Below, piece by piece: positions 49,583-57,788 of a stretch of 64,000 nucleotides of DNA. Source of the DNA: DAOUJI01 sp965237875. GTDB taxonomy: Bacteria; Chloroflexota; Dehalococcoidia; Lucifugimonadales; JAGWBF01. The stretch is taken from NCBI GenBank assembly GCA_965237875.1, contig CBDEGP010000001.1:558001-622000 (forward strand), written 5' to 3'. Every line of letters begins with the position of its first letter. The first letter of the stretch is position 1. The notes under the pieces were generated by a model. That model was given only the letters and a program-made list of their open reading frames with translations, ran no database searches and had not been told where the DNA came from. Made by a program: the position numbers and the translations under genes.

Positions 49583-50470
49583 ATGCCAGCCAACAACGAC
49601 CTGAAAGCCAGATTGTCCAGGGGAGAGACTATCGTCGCGCCCGGCGCCTACGACCCGTTCAGCGCCAGGGTGGTCCAGTCGCTGGGTTTCACCGCCGTCT
49701 ACACCGGAGGATACATGTCCGGGGCGCATCTGGCCGTATCGGAGCCTCTGATGACCATGACTGAGCAGGTAGACGTGGGCAAACGAGTCGCCGATTCCGT
49801 GGACTTGCCGGTCATCGTGGACGGAGGAGCGGGTTACGGAGACCCGGTCCATACGATGCGTTCGGTCAAAGCCTATGAGGCCGCCGGGCTGGCCGGGATG
49901 CACATCGAGGACCAGGTCTACCCCAAACGGGCCTCGTATCATGCCGGGCTGGAACACATCATCCCCAGGGACGAGTTCCTGCAGAAGATGGAATACGCCC
50001 TCAAAGCGCGCACCAATCCCGATTTCCTGATTATCGGACGCACCGACGCCTTTACCGCAGTGGAAGGGAACATGGACGAGGCCATCGCCAGGGGCCTGGC
50101 TATGAGGGACCTGGGCGTCGACGTCGTGATGCCCAGGGGCGTCAGAGCGGCGGCGGACCTGGCCGTCTTCCGCAAGGGTGTGCCGGACGTGCCGCTGCTG
50201 GTCATCGCGGGAGCCGACGACATATCCGTCCAGGAATATTCCGACTTGGGCTACCAGATAATCATATACGCTACAACCCCGATTATTGCAGCCGCCAAGG
50301 GCCTGATAGAGGTATACACGAGCCTGAGGGATACGGGCCTTACGGGCATCAGCGCCGAGGACGTGGTCTGGCGCCGCAGAGAGGTGGAGGCGCTGATAAG
50401 CCTTCCCGACTACTACCAGGTTGAAGCCGAGACCACCGAGAAGGAATTCCAGGGGCGCCGCGCCAACTAG
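49583..50470 (+). CDS. Isocitrate lyase/PEP mutase superfamily enzyme
   Basis: 295 aa TIM-barrel enzyme that forms or breaks C-C or P-C bonds next to a carboxylate, with Mg. GAYDPFSARVVQSLGFTAVY, then DGGAGYGDPVHTMRSV with the metal Asp, and HIEDQVYPKR are diagnostic. The catalytic loop reads PKRASYH rather than the KKCGH of isocitrate or methylisocitrate lyase, so true ICL activity is unlikely; an oxaloacetate decarboxylase, a PEP-mutase-like or a dimethylmalate-lyase-like role is more plausible. ATG 49583 follows AGGAGG at 6 bp. Confidence 0.88.
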   Translation: MPANNDLKARLSRGETIVAPGAYDPFSARVVQSLGFTAVYTGGYMSGAHLAVSEPLMTMTEQVDVGKRVADSVDLPVIVDGGAGYGDPVHTMRSVKAYEAAGLAGMHIEDQVYPKRASYHAGLEHIIPRDEFLQKMEYALKARTNPDFLIIGRTDAFTAVEGNMDEAIARGLAMRDLGVDVVMPRGVRAAADLAVFRKGVPDVPLLVIAGADDISVQEYSDLGYQIIIYATTPIIAAAKGLIEVYTSLRDTGLTGISAEDVVWRRREVEALISLPDYYQVEAETTEKEFQGRRAN

Positions 50471-50477
50471 GTCTGCC

Positions 50478-51164
50478 TCAGAGGATTACAGGGATCCGGT
50501 CTGACAGGACTATCTCATCCTGGAAAACCCGGCATCGGTAGGCGTACGCTTCCACGCCATTGTCGACGGCCCGTCTCAAAGCTGCGCCGAACACAGGGTC
50601 CGCGGTGTCGTGGGGCATCAGGGCCGCCGCGTCCTCCCTTTGTACTACGAAGACCACCGCCGCCCTGTGGCCCTGGGCCACAGCCTTGGCCAGGGAGCCT
50701 ACGTGCTTGGCGCCCCGGATGGTCGGCGCATCAGGGAAAAGGCCCACCCCGTCAACCACAAGGGTCACGGACTTGGCTTCTATGTAGCAGACGCCGTCGG
50801 GACCGTTCAGGGCCAGGTCGAGCCTGGAGTCCTCGAACGTGCGCTCGCGTGCAATGTCGTTGTAACCTTGGAATTCCTCCAACCGTCCTTCGACAAGAGC
50901 CTCGTGAAGGAGGAGGTTGGGCAGCCGTGCGTCCGAGGAGCAAAGGGTGTGGCCAAGGTCGACGAGGGCCATGTCGTAGGCAGTCTTGCGGTGAGGGCCG
51001 GGAACGGGCTTGAGCAGTACGCGGAATCCCTCCACCAGCAGCTCCCTCATCCTGCCTGAGTTGGCGATGTGGACCAGCGTCTCGCTGCCGTCTATGTCCA
51101 CCAACCCTGAAAACCGGCTTAACCTGCGGAGAAAGCGCCCCTCTATCAAGCTCTCGTACTTCAT
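50478..51164 (-). CDS. sfsA: SfsA family DNA/RNA nuclease-like protein
   Basis: SfsA was named for sugar-fermentation stimulation in E. coli; the fold has an OB-like N-terminus and a PD-(D/E)xK-like C-terminus. 228 aa from ATG 51164 (MKYESLIEGRF), with AGGGA upstream; ATG 51185 is also possible. HIANSGRMRELL, then DSRLDLALNG, CYIEAKSVTLV with the E-x-K, and GRALF-like FPDAPTIRGAKHV are conserved. Biological role remains unclear. Convergent with the PEP-mutase family gene (7 bp gap) and divergent from pyrF. Confidence 0.92.
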   Translation of the reverse strand: MKYESLIEGRFLRRLSRFSGLVDIDGSETLVHIANSGRMRELLVEGFRVLLKPVPGPHRKTAYDMALVDLGHTLCSSDARLPNLLLHEALVEGRLEEFQGYNDIARERTFEDSRLDLALNGPDGVCYIEAKSVTLVVDGVGLFPDAPTIRGAKHVGSLAKAVAQGHRAAVVFVVQREDAAALMPHDTADPVFGAALRRAVDNGVEAYAYRCRVFQDEIVLSDRIPVIL

Positions 51165-51250
51165 ATCGGTCCCTGGCCGCTTCATGCTACCATCACACCA
51201 GAGAGGCTGGATAGGAGCGAATCGCCCCGTATGAATGGCGCCGACAGGCG

Positions 51251-51279
51251 TTGACCGGCATTTGGCATGCCGCTAGACT
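51251..51279 (+). promoter_or_regulatory. Candidate promoter of pyrF
   Basis: TTGACC (51251-51256), 17 bp, TAGACT (51274-51279), 24 bp before the GTG of pyrF. Confidence 0.55.
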
Positions 51280-51302
51280 CGCGTCGATGGGGGAATCGTA
51301 GA

Positions 51303-52133
51303 GTGTCGGAGTTCCTGAACAAGCTCGACCGGACCAGCCGGACCAACCGGAGCCTTCTGTGCGTGGGGCTGGACCCTGACCCTACCCTGATGCCGGTGAG
51401 CGACGCCGCCGAGTTCAACAGAGCCATCGTAGATTCGACCGCGGACCTGGTGTGCGCCTATAAACCCAACCTGGCGTTTTACGAGGCTATGGGCATGGAG
51501 GGACTGAGGGCCCTGGAGCGCACAATCGACCATATCAAAGAGCGCGCCCCCGACGCGGTCCTCATCGGAGACGCAAAACGCGGCGACGTGGGGGCCTCTG
51601 CGGAAGCTTACGCCAGGGCCATGTTCGACGTTTGGGGATTTGACGCCGCCACCGTAAACGCCTTCGGAGGCGGCGACACCGTCCGGCCCTTTCTGGAATA
51701 CCGGGACCGTGGAGTCTTCATATTGTGCCGTACCTCCAATCCGGGCGCCGGAGATTTCCAGGACCTGAAATCGAGCGACTCAGGGGAGCCTGTGTACCGC
51801 ACCCTGGCTGCCAGAGCGGTTGAGTGGTCCACCGCAGGCAACGCCGGTCTGGTGGCGGGCGCCACTTACCCCGCCGAGCTAAAACAGCTTAGAGATTTGT
51901 GCCCCGATATGCCTTTTCTCATACCCGGCGTGGGGACCCAAGGGGGAGACGTCAAAGAGGCGACGCTCAACGGCGTGGACGCCAACGGACGCAGGGCCGT
52001 CATCAACTCCTCTCGCGGCGTCCTCTATGCTTCCACGGGAAGGGACTACGCCAAGGCCGCCCGCAAAGAGGCAGTCAATCTCAGGGACGGCATCAACGCC
52101 GCTCTGGACCAAGCGGGCCTGGGATGGTCCTAG
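51303..52133 (+). CDS. pyrF: Orotidine 5'-phosphate decarboxylase (type 2)
   Basis: Forms UMP, the last step of de novo UMP synthesis; pyrG earlier in the window acts two steps later. 276 aa. LLCVGLDPDPTLMP, the catalytic DAKRGDVG motif (Asp-x-Lys-x2-Asp), and the FLIPGVGTQGG phosphate loop are present; the length and spacing match the group 2 (PyrF2) enzymes. The start is GTG 51303 where homology begins; an ATG at 51267 is upstream of it but overlaps the promoter. The 3' end overlaps the next gene by 10 bp. Confidence 0.95.
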   Translation: MSEFLNKLDRTSRTNRSLLCVGLDPDPTLMPVSDAAEFNRAIVDSTADLVCAYKPNLAFYEAMGMEGLRALERTIDHIKERAPDAVLIGDAKRGDVGASAEAYARAMFDVWGFDAATVNAFGGGDTVRPFLEYRDRGVFILCRTSNPGAGDFQDLKSSDSGEPVYRTLAARAVEWSTAGNAGLVAGATYPAELKQLRDLCPDMPFLIPGVGTQGGDVKEATLNGVDANGRRAVINSSRGVLYASTGRDYAKAARKEAVNLRDGINAALDQAGLGWS

Positions 52134-52315
52134 AAATCAGGCTTGGCGACCTGGTGCGGCTGAAGAAGGGCCATCCCTGCGGCAGCGATGAGTGGGAGGT
52201 GACCCGGCTGGGCGCCGACATAGGGCTGAAATGCCAGGGGTGCGGCCGCTATCTGATGATGCCCCGCTCCGATCTGGAGAAGCGGGTCAAGCAGGCCCCG
52301 GGCAAGCAGCGCTAG
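52124..52315 (+). CDS. DUF951 family small protein
   Basis: 63 aa. The pattern DLVRLKKGHPCGSDEWEVTR, GADIGLKCQGCGRYLMMPR is the DUF951 signature, with HPCG and CQGC providing Cys/His residues that may bind metal. Members are often encoded near ychF or ribosomal genes; function unknown. ATG 52124 lies inside the last codons of pyrF (10-bp overlap), which implies coupled translation. Easily missed because the open frame extends far into pyrF. Confidence 0.85.
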   Translation: MVLEIRLGDLVRLKKGHPCGSDEWEVTRLGADIGLKCQGCGRYLMMPRSDLEKRVKQAPGKQR

Positions 52316-52373
52316 GGCAGCTCTCAGAACGGGCTTTCTTAGGTGGCTGGTACAACAGCGTCAACCCCATATC

Positions 52374-52615
52374 GTCTCTCCGGCGAAAGCCGGAGTTTAG
52401 GGGCTTGGGGCTGGATTCCAGTGTCTTTCAGTTCTCGCTAAATGTCATTCTGAGCCGAAGGCGAAGAATCTAAAGTCCATCGCCCTGAACAAGCCCGCCC
52501 TTTAGATTCTTCGTCGCTGCGCTCCTCAGAATGACACGGTAGAGGGCAATTGCAGCGTTTCAGTGTGAGAACCGAAAGACCCTGGGACTGGATTCCGGCC
52601 TGCGCCGGAAAGACG
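52374..52615. repeat. REP pair around a MITE-like element
   Basis: CTCTCCGGCGAAAGCCGGAG at 52374 and, inverted, GGATTCCGGCCTGCGCCGGA at 52580 bracket a MITE-like element (52442-52537). The element's ends are CATTCTGAGCCGAAGGCGAA plus GAATCTAAAG, and TTTAGATTCTTCGTCGCTGC plus CTCAGAATGAC. The gap 52316-52692 contains nothing else. Confidence 0.7.
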
Positions 52616-52692
52616 GTTTGGGCGGCGTTCAAAAATTGACGCCCAATTAGCCCACTGATAGACTGGCTCCAAAGCTAAAGTGCAGGTGTTCA

Positions 52693-54300
52693 TTGGCCTA
52701 CCCCAAGGGAAACGACGAAGCTCCATCGCGGAAAGAGAGATTCACCTCTCCTTCCCAAATACCCATAGAGGCGTTCTACGCCAATCAGGGGAACACGCCG
52801 GAGACCGGCGTCCCCGGGGAGTTCCCTTTCCTCAGGGGCATCCATCCCACGGGCTACCGCAGCCGGCTGTGGACTATGCGCATGTTCGCCGGTTACGGCG
52901 CCGCTGAGGAGACCAACGCCAGGTTCAAGTATCTCCTGGAGAACGGCCAGACCGGCCTGTCAACGGCCTTCGACATGCCCACCCTGTACGGCTACGACAC
53001 CGACGCTCCCCAGGCCGCCGGAGAGTTCGGCAAGTGCGGCGTGGCGGTGTCGTCCCTGGCGGACATGGAAGTGTTGTTCGACTCCATTCCCCTGGACCGC
53101 ATCACGACCTCCATGACCATCAACAGCCCCGCGGCCATCATCTGGGCCATGTATATAGCCGTGGCTGAGAAGCAGGGTGTGGCTCTGGACAGGGTGGGCG
53201 GGACCCTCCAGAACGACATACTCAAGGAGTACATAGCCCAGAACGAGTACATCTTCCCACCTAAGCCGTCCATGAAGCTGGTGGTGGACACCGTGGAGTT
53301 TGCCTCAAAACACCTGCCCCAGTGGAACCCCATATCCATTTCCGGCTACCACATCCGCGAGGCGGGAGCCACGGCTGTCCAGGAGTTGGCCTTCACCATG
53401 GCCGACGGTTTCGAGTACGTTCGCTGGTGCCTGGACCGGGGCATGGACGTCGACGACTTCGCCCCGCGCCTGAGCTTCTTCTTCAACGTGGACAACTACT
53501 TCTTCGAGGAGATAGCCAAGCTCCGTGCAGCCAGAAAAATATGGGCCCAGGAGATGCGCGACACCTTTGGGGCCAAGAACCCACGGTCGTGGTGGATGCG
53601 CACCCACGCCCAGACGGCGGGATGGACCCTAACGGCCCAGCAGCCCGAGAACAACTACGCCCGGGTGGCGCTCCAAACGCTGGCGGCGGCGCTGGGCGGA
53701 GTCCAGTCGCTGCACACCAACTCGGCGGACGAGGCCTGGGCGCTTCCCTCGGATAAGGCGGCGCTGGTGGCCTTGCGTACGCAGCAAATAGTCGCCCACG
53801 AAACGGGAGTCACAGATACGGTGGACCCTCTGGGCGGAAGCTATTTCCTGGAGGAGCTTACCCGGTGCATCGAGGCGGGCGCCTACGACTACTTCCGCAG
53901 CATCGAGGACATTGGCGGCGTGCTTCCAGCCCTCGAAACGGGTTATCTCCAGAATGAAATCGCCGAGGCTTCCTACCAGCTCCAGAGGGAGATGGACAGG
54001 GGCGAGCGGGTGACGGTTGGCGTCAACGAGTATGTCAGCGACGACGTTCTTGAAATTCCCCTTCTCCGGGTGGACCGCGAGAGCGAAGAGCGGCACCTGA
54101 CGCGTCTCAACGACGTGCGCCGCCGACGGGACGGGCGCGACGTCAAGGAGAAGTTGAGAAGGCTGGAGCAGGCGGCCCGCGATTCCGAGAACGTCATGCC
54201 CTATCTCCTGGACGCCGTAAAAGCCTACGCCACCCTAGGCGAGACCATGGACGTGTTCCGCTCCGTCTACGGCGAATACACCCCCTCCTGGGGCTACTAG
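52693..54300 (+). CDS. B12-dependent acyl-CoA mutase large subunit, isobutyryl-CoA-mutase-like residues
   Basis: 535 aa, the substrate-binding TIM barrel only; the cobalamin-binding subunit is not in the window. RKERFTSPSQIPIEAFY, RSRLWTMRMFAGYGAAEETN, then FDMPTLYGYDTDAP and ISGYHIREAGATAVQELAFT are family hallmarks. The two selectivity positions are F65 (WTMRMF) and Q183 (IAQNEY). Methylmalonyl-CoA mutases have Tyr and Arg there; isobutyryl-CoA mutases have Phe and Gln. So it probably acts on isobutyryl/butyryl-CoA or a similar non-carboxylated substrate. Starts at TTG 52693 after a weak AGGTG, with a short N-terminus; the preceding repeats may have replaced the original 5' end. Confidence 0.88.
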   Translation: MAYPKGNDEAPSRKERFTSPSQIPIEAFYANQGNTPETGVPGEFPFLRGIHPTGYRSRLWTMRMFAGYGAAEETNARFKYLLENGQTGLSTAFDMPTLYGYDTDAPQAAGEFGKCGVAVSSLADMEVLFDSIPLDRITTSMTINSPAAIIWAMYIAVAEKQGVALDRVGGTLQNDILKEYIAQNEYIFPPKPSMKLVVDTVEFASKHLPQWNPISISGYHIREAGATAVQELAFTMADGFEYVRWCLDRGMDVDDFAPRLSFFFNVDNYFFEEIAKLRAARKIWAQEMRDTFGAKNPRSWWMRTHAQTAGWTLTAQQPENNYARVALQTLAAALGGVQSLHTNSADEAWALPSDKAALVALRTQQIVAHETGVTDTVDPLGGSYFLEELTRCIEAGAYDYFRSIEDIGGVLPALETGYLQNEIAEASYQLQREMDRGERVTVGVNEYVSDDVLEIPLLRVDRESEERHLTRLNDVRRRRDGRDVKEKLRRLEQAARDSENVMPYLLDAVKAYATLGETMDVFRSVYGEYTPSWGY

Positions 54301-54418
54301 CCCACATACAGTCATATCTCCGTATGACATGCCGACTGTTGCAGCGTAAATCGTCATTAACAATCAATGTTATTGATGAAATCGGTTATTAACGGCCCTT
54401 CTCAATCGGTCATCGTTT

Positions 54419-54447
54419 TTGACATTGGGCGCCCCGTTTGCTAGACT
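54419..54447 (+). promoter_or_regulatory. Promoter of the class V FBPase gene
   Basis: Perfect TTGACA (54419-54424), 17 bp, TAGACT (54442-54447). The region 54301-54418 is AT-rich and has TTATTGATGAAATCGGTTATT-type near-repeats but no gene. Confidence 0.7.
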
Positions 54448-54535
54448 GAACTTGGCTTTGTGGGGCCTCTGACGTATGGCGGAGCGGCCCTTGTTGAAGC
54501 ATCCGAAACCTTAGTCAGGCAGTGGAGGTGGCGGA

Positions 54536-55708
54536 ATGAAAATCACCCTTTCCGTTCTCAAGGCAGATGTCGGCTCCGTCGGCGGTCACACCAAACCCAT
54601 TGAAGAGATGATGGAAGCTGTCAGGTCGGCCGCTCGGTCCGCCGAAAGCGGCGGGCTGCTCATAGACTCTTTCGTCGCACACACCGGGGATGACATAGCC
54701 ATCATCTGCTCCCACACTCGCGGGGCTGATGACACAGAAATACACCAGTTTGCCTGGAACGCCTTCCTGGAGGCCACTGACATCGCGTCCAAGCACGGGC
54801 TCTACGGTGCGGGCCAGGACCTGCTGGTGGACGCCCCGTCGGGAAACATCCGGGGCGCCGGCCCGGCCGTGGCCGAGATAGACTTTGACCACGACCCCGT
54901 AAAGACCAACCGGGTCAGGCCGGCCGAGTCCTTCATGGTCCTGGCGGCTGACAAATGCGGTCCGGGCGCATACAACCTTCCGATGTTTTTGGGCTTTGCC
55001 GACCCCATGTATTGCGGCGGTCTCATGCTGCCCAATATGATCAAGGGGTTCACCTTCCACATCATCGACATGAACAACACGGGCGGCGACAGCATCATCA
55101 AGCTGAACGCCCCTGAGGACTACTACCACATCACGGCGCTGCTCCGGGACAACGAGCGGTTCGGCATAGACGGCATCTACTCGAGGACCCACGACCAGCG
55201 GGCCGTCTCCATCTCGGCCACCCGGCTCCACAACATCGCCGGCAGCTACACGGGCAAGGACGACCCGGTGGCCATCGTGCGCAACCAGGGCATCTTCCCC
55301 GCGCCCGAGGAGCTGAGTTCCCCCTTCGCCAAAGCCCACTTCATCGGCGGAGACGCCCGCGGGTCCCACAACATGCCTCTTATGCCGGTCCCCTTAAACA
55401 CTCCGGTCACCGGCATTTATTGCCTGCCGCTGGTGTCTTGCGTCGGATTCTCGTTGAATGGCGAGGGCAAGTTCTCCGGCTCCCACATCGACTTCTTCGA
55501 CAACCCCGCTTGGGACCTGGTCAGGACCCGCGCTCAGGAGAAAGGTCTGGAGATGCGGAGCCAGGGTTGGTCCGGGCCTGCCATGCTGCCCTACACCGAG
55601 CTGGAGTACGGCGGGTTCCGCACGACGGTTGGAAACCTGGTGGAGCGGTTCGACTTCCGCAACGGTAAGGAATCGGCTCCCATTCCCGAGCGGGCCACCG
55701 CAGACTAG
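54536..55708 (+). CDS. fbp: Fructose-1,6-bisphosphate aldolase/phosphatase (class V FBPase)
   Basis: Bifunctional gluconeogenic enzyme, typical of thermophilic archaea and deep-branching bacteria, that condenses triose phosphates and dephosphorylates the product. 390 aa. MKITLSVLKADVGSVGGHTK, then GDDIAIICSHTRG, HGLYGAGQDLLVDAPSGNIR, and the Asp-rich metal sites (EIDFDHDP) match. The conserved GYRPHGGFHPA-type position here carries GSHIDFFDNPAWD. GGAGGTGGCGG precedes the ATG. Fits a cell that makes sugars from small organic acids, with the acyl-CoA mutase next door. Confidence 0.9.
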   Translation: MKITLSVLKADVGSVGGHTKPIEEMMEAVRSAARSAESGGLLIDSFVAHTGDDIAIICSHTRGADDTEIHQFAWNAFLEATDIASKHGLYGAGQDLLVDAPSGNIRGAGPAVAEIDFDHDPVKTNRVRPAESFMVLAADKCGPGAYNLPMFLGFADPMYCGGLMLPNMIKGFTFHIIDMNNTGGDSIIKLNAPEDYYHITALLRDNERFGIDGIYSRTHDQRAVSISATRLHNIAGSYTGKDDPVAIVRNQGIFPAPEELSSPFAKAHFIGGDARGSHNMPLMPVPLNTPVTGIYCLPLVSCVGFSLNGEGKFSGSHIDFFDNPAWDLVRTRAQEKGLEMRSQGWSGPAMLPYTELEYGGFRTTVGNLVERFDFRNGKESAPIPERATAD

Positions 55709-55739
55709 CCCCGCCGCTGGGTTCATGCACAACGCACAC

Positions 55740-55771
55740 GAGGCCCGCTGCAACCGGCGGGCCTCAAACTT
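55740..55771 (+). terminator. Probable intrinsic terminator
   Basis: GAGGCCCGC (55740-55748) pairs with GCGGGCCTC (55757-55765), 8-nt loop, followed by AAACTTT. The U tract is weak but the stem is perfect. Confidence 0.6.
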
Positions 55772-55865
55772 TACCGGACGCGGGTGGGAGTATTAAAATT
55801 ATCAAGCGCCTTAAGGGACCCAAACCGGCATTATAATGAACATAGTCGGGCAACACCTCCAAGCC

Positions 55866-56010
55866 GTCATTCCGGCGGAAGCCGGAATCCAAGCCCCTTC
55901 CCCCTCGACGGGTCAGGGTGATTCGGGTCATTCTCTCCGACCTCACCTTTTGGATACGTACTTGGTTCCCCCTCATCCCAACCTTCTCCCGTCAGGGGAG
56001 AAGGGGAAGT
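55866..56010. repeat. REP unit plus CCCTCATCC/GGGGAGAAGG repeat
   Basis: TCATTCCGGCGGAAGCCGGA then AAGCCCCTTCCCCCTCGACG, and CCCTCATCCCAACCTTCTCC plus CGTCAGGGGAGAAGGGG. Same modules as at 23836-24374 and 25565-25680. Fills the gap before rdgB. Confidence 0.65.
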
Positions 56011-56104
56011 TGCAGCCTATTTTCATAGCAAAAGACGATGGTATGCTGAGGCGCCGTTTCATCTATTTCACACGGCCTTGGCAAGATCACGGGCGGTCTG
56101 AAGT

Positions 56105-56743
56105 ATGACCCAGACACATCAATCTAAACTCCTGGTGGCGACACGGAATCCCGGCAAGATGGTCGAGTTGAGGGAGCTCCTTGAGGGCGTTCCCTTCCGT
56201 TTGACTTCCTTGGATGATGAAGAAGTTGTCGAAGAGGTGGAAGAGACGGGGGCGACCTTCGAGGAAAACGCTCGACTGAAGGCGTCCTTCTACGCCTCTT
56301 TGACGGGCCTGATGACCCTGGCAGACGATTCGGGCTTGGAGGTGGACGCCTTGGGCGGCGAACCCGGCGTCCATTCGGCCCGCTATGGAGGCCCCGGCCT
56401 CACCGACGAGGACAAGGTGGAGTTGCTGCTGAAGAACATGAAGGACGTGCCGTGGGAAAAGCGGGCCGGGCGGTTCCGCTGTGTTATATCAATGGTGTCG
56501 CGTACCGAGGACTTTGGCATGGTTAGCGGCGTGGTTGAAGGAATCATTCAGTACACACCCAAGGGAGCCAACGGTTTTGGCTATGACCCCGTGTTCTACC
56601 TGCCGCACCTGGGAAAGACCACTGCTGAGCTGTCCCTGGAAGAGAAAAACCTACTGAGCCATCGGGGCAAGGCGGCCCGAAAAGCGGCCGCCCTGCTGAA
56701 ATCCACGCCGTTTTCGGCCCTGGAAACTTCGATTAGACCATGA
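56105..56743 (+). CDS. rdgB: XTP/dITP diphosphatase (RdgB/HAM1 family)
   Basis: Removes non-canonical purine nucleotides (ITP, XTP) from the pool. 212 aa. LLVATRNPGKMVELRELL, TFEENARLKA, LADDSGLEVDALGGEPGVHS, NGFGYDPVFYLP, and LSHRGKAARKA are all present. Last codons overlap the moaA ATG by 4 bp (ATGA). It leads the five-gene set rdgB-moaA-rnhA-moaC-metallohydrolase. Confidence 0.95.
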   Translation: MTQTHQSKLLVATRNPGKMVELRELLEGVPFRLTSLDDEEVVEEVEETGATFEENARLKASFYASLTGLMTLADDSGLEVDALGGEPGVHSARYGGPGLTDEDKVELLLKNMKDVPWEKRAGRFRCVISMVSRTEDFGMVSGVVEGIIQYTPKGANGFGYDPVFYLPHLGKTTAELSLEEKNLLSHRGKAARKAAALLKSTPFSALETSIRP

Positions 56744-57783
56744 CACAGACCGGACCAAAAACCGAATCTCTCGTGAAAGACAAGCTGGGACGCCCGGTAA
56801 GGGACCTGCGGATCTCCGTCACGGACCGGTGCAACTTCCGCTGCCCATACTGCATGCCCGCCGAGATATACGGTGAGCGGTACAAGTTTTTGGAACGCAG
56901 CGAGCTATTGGACTTCGAAGAGATAGCCCGCCTGGCCGGGATATTTGCTCAGCTGGGGGTCAACAAACTCAGGCTGACCGGCGGCGAGCCGCTGGTCCGG
57001 AATGGGCTGGAGCGTCTGATTGGCCTGCTTTCGGGCATAGACGGCATCGACGACCTCACGCTGACCACCAACGGCTACCTGCTGGCCCAGCAGGCGCATG
57101 CGTTGAAGGAAGCCGGGCTCCGGCGCATCACGGTGTCCCTGGACTCCCTGGACGAAGAGGTCTTCAAGGCCATGAACGGCCGCAACTACGGCACCGAGAG
57201 GGTGCTTGAGGGAATAGCAGCCGCTGAGGGGGCGGGCCTCAGTCCCATCAAGATTAACGCCGTGGTCCAAAAGGGAGTGAACGACCATACCGTCGTGGAA
57301 CTGGCGCGGCGTTTCAAGGGAACGGGCCACATAGTCAGGTTCATCGAATACATGGACGTGGGCAACCTCAACGGTTGGAAGATGGACCACGTGACGCCCG
57401 CACACGAAATCGTCGCCAGGATAAACGCCGAGATGCCCCTGGAGCCGGTGGAGGCCAACTACCCGGGTGAAGTGGCGAGACGGCACCGTTACGCCGACGG
57501 TTCGGGTGAAATCGGCGTCATCGCGTCGGTGACCAAGCCCTTCTGTGGAGATTGCACCCGGGCCCGCCTCTCCACGGACGGGAAGCTCTTCACCTGCCTT
57601 TTCGCAAGCCAAGGGGCCGACCTGCGCGGCCCCATGCGGGACGGGGCCACCGACAGCCAGATGAAAGACATGATTGCCGGAATATGGAGGATTCGGGAGG
57701 ACCGATACTCGGAACTTCGCACCGAGTTCAACGCTCGGGAAGCCGCTCCCCGAAAGATAGAAATGTACCAGATCGGAGGCTAG
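56740..57783 (+). CDS. moaA: GTP 3',8-cyclase MoaA
   Basis: Radical-SAM enzyme that starts molybdopterin synthesis from GTP together with MoaC. 347 aa. The N-terminal cluster motif is CNFRCPYC; the SAM region has LRLTGGEPLVR; the C-terminal cluster has FCGDCTRARLSTDGKLFTC. The protein ends in a Gly-Gly tail (YQIGG), required in MoaA. Overlaps rdgB by 4 bp and is followed after 5 bp by rnhA, then moaC, so the two pathway genes share a transcript. Fits the modABC molybdate importer in the window. Confidence 0.96.
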   Translation: MTQTGPKTESLVKDKLGRPVRDLRISVTDRCNFRCPYCMPAEIYGERYKFLERSELLDFEEIARLAGIFAQLGVNKLRLTGGEPLVRNGLERLIGLLSGIDGIDDLTLTTNGYLLAQQAHALKEAGLRRITVSLDSLDEEVFKAMNGRNYGTERVLEGIAAAEGAGLSPIKINAVVQKGVNDHTVVELARRFKGTGHIVRFIEYMDVGNLNGWKMDHVTPAHEIVARINAEMPLEPVEANYPGEVARRHRYADGSGEIGVIASVTKPFCGDCTRARLSTDGKLFTCLFASQGADLRGPMRDGATDSQMKDMIAGIWRIREDRYSELRTEFNAREAAPRKIEMYQIGG

Positions 57784-57788
57784 GCGGA

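Noticed and set aside
52316..52690. Cobalamin riboswitch upstream of the B12-dependent mutase
   Set aside because: Looked for the conserved B12-box; the region is only REP and MITE-like repeats.
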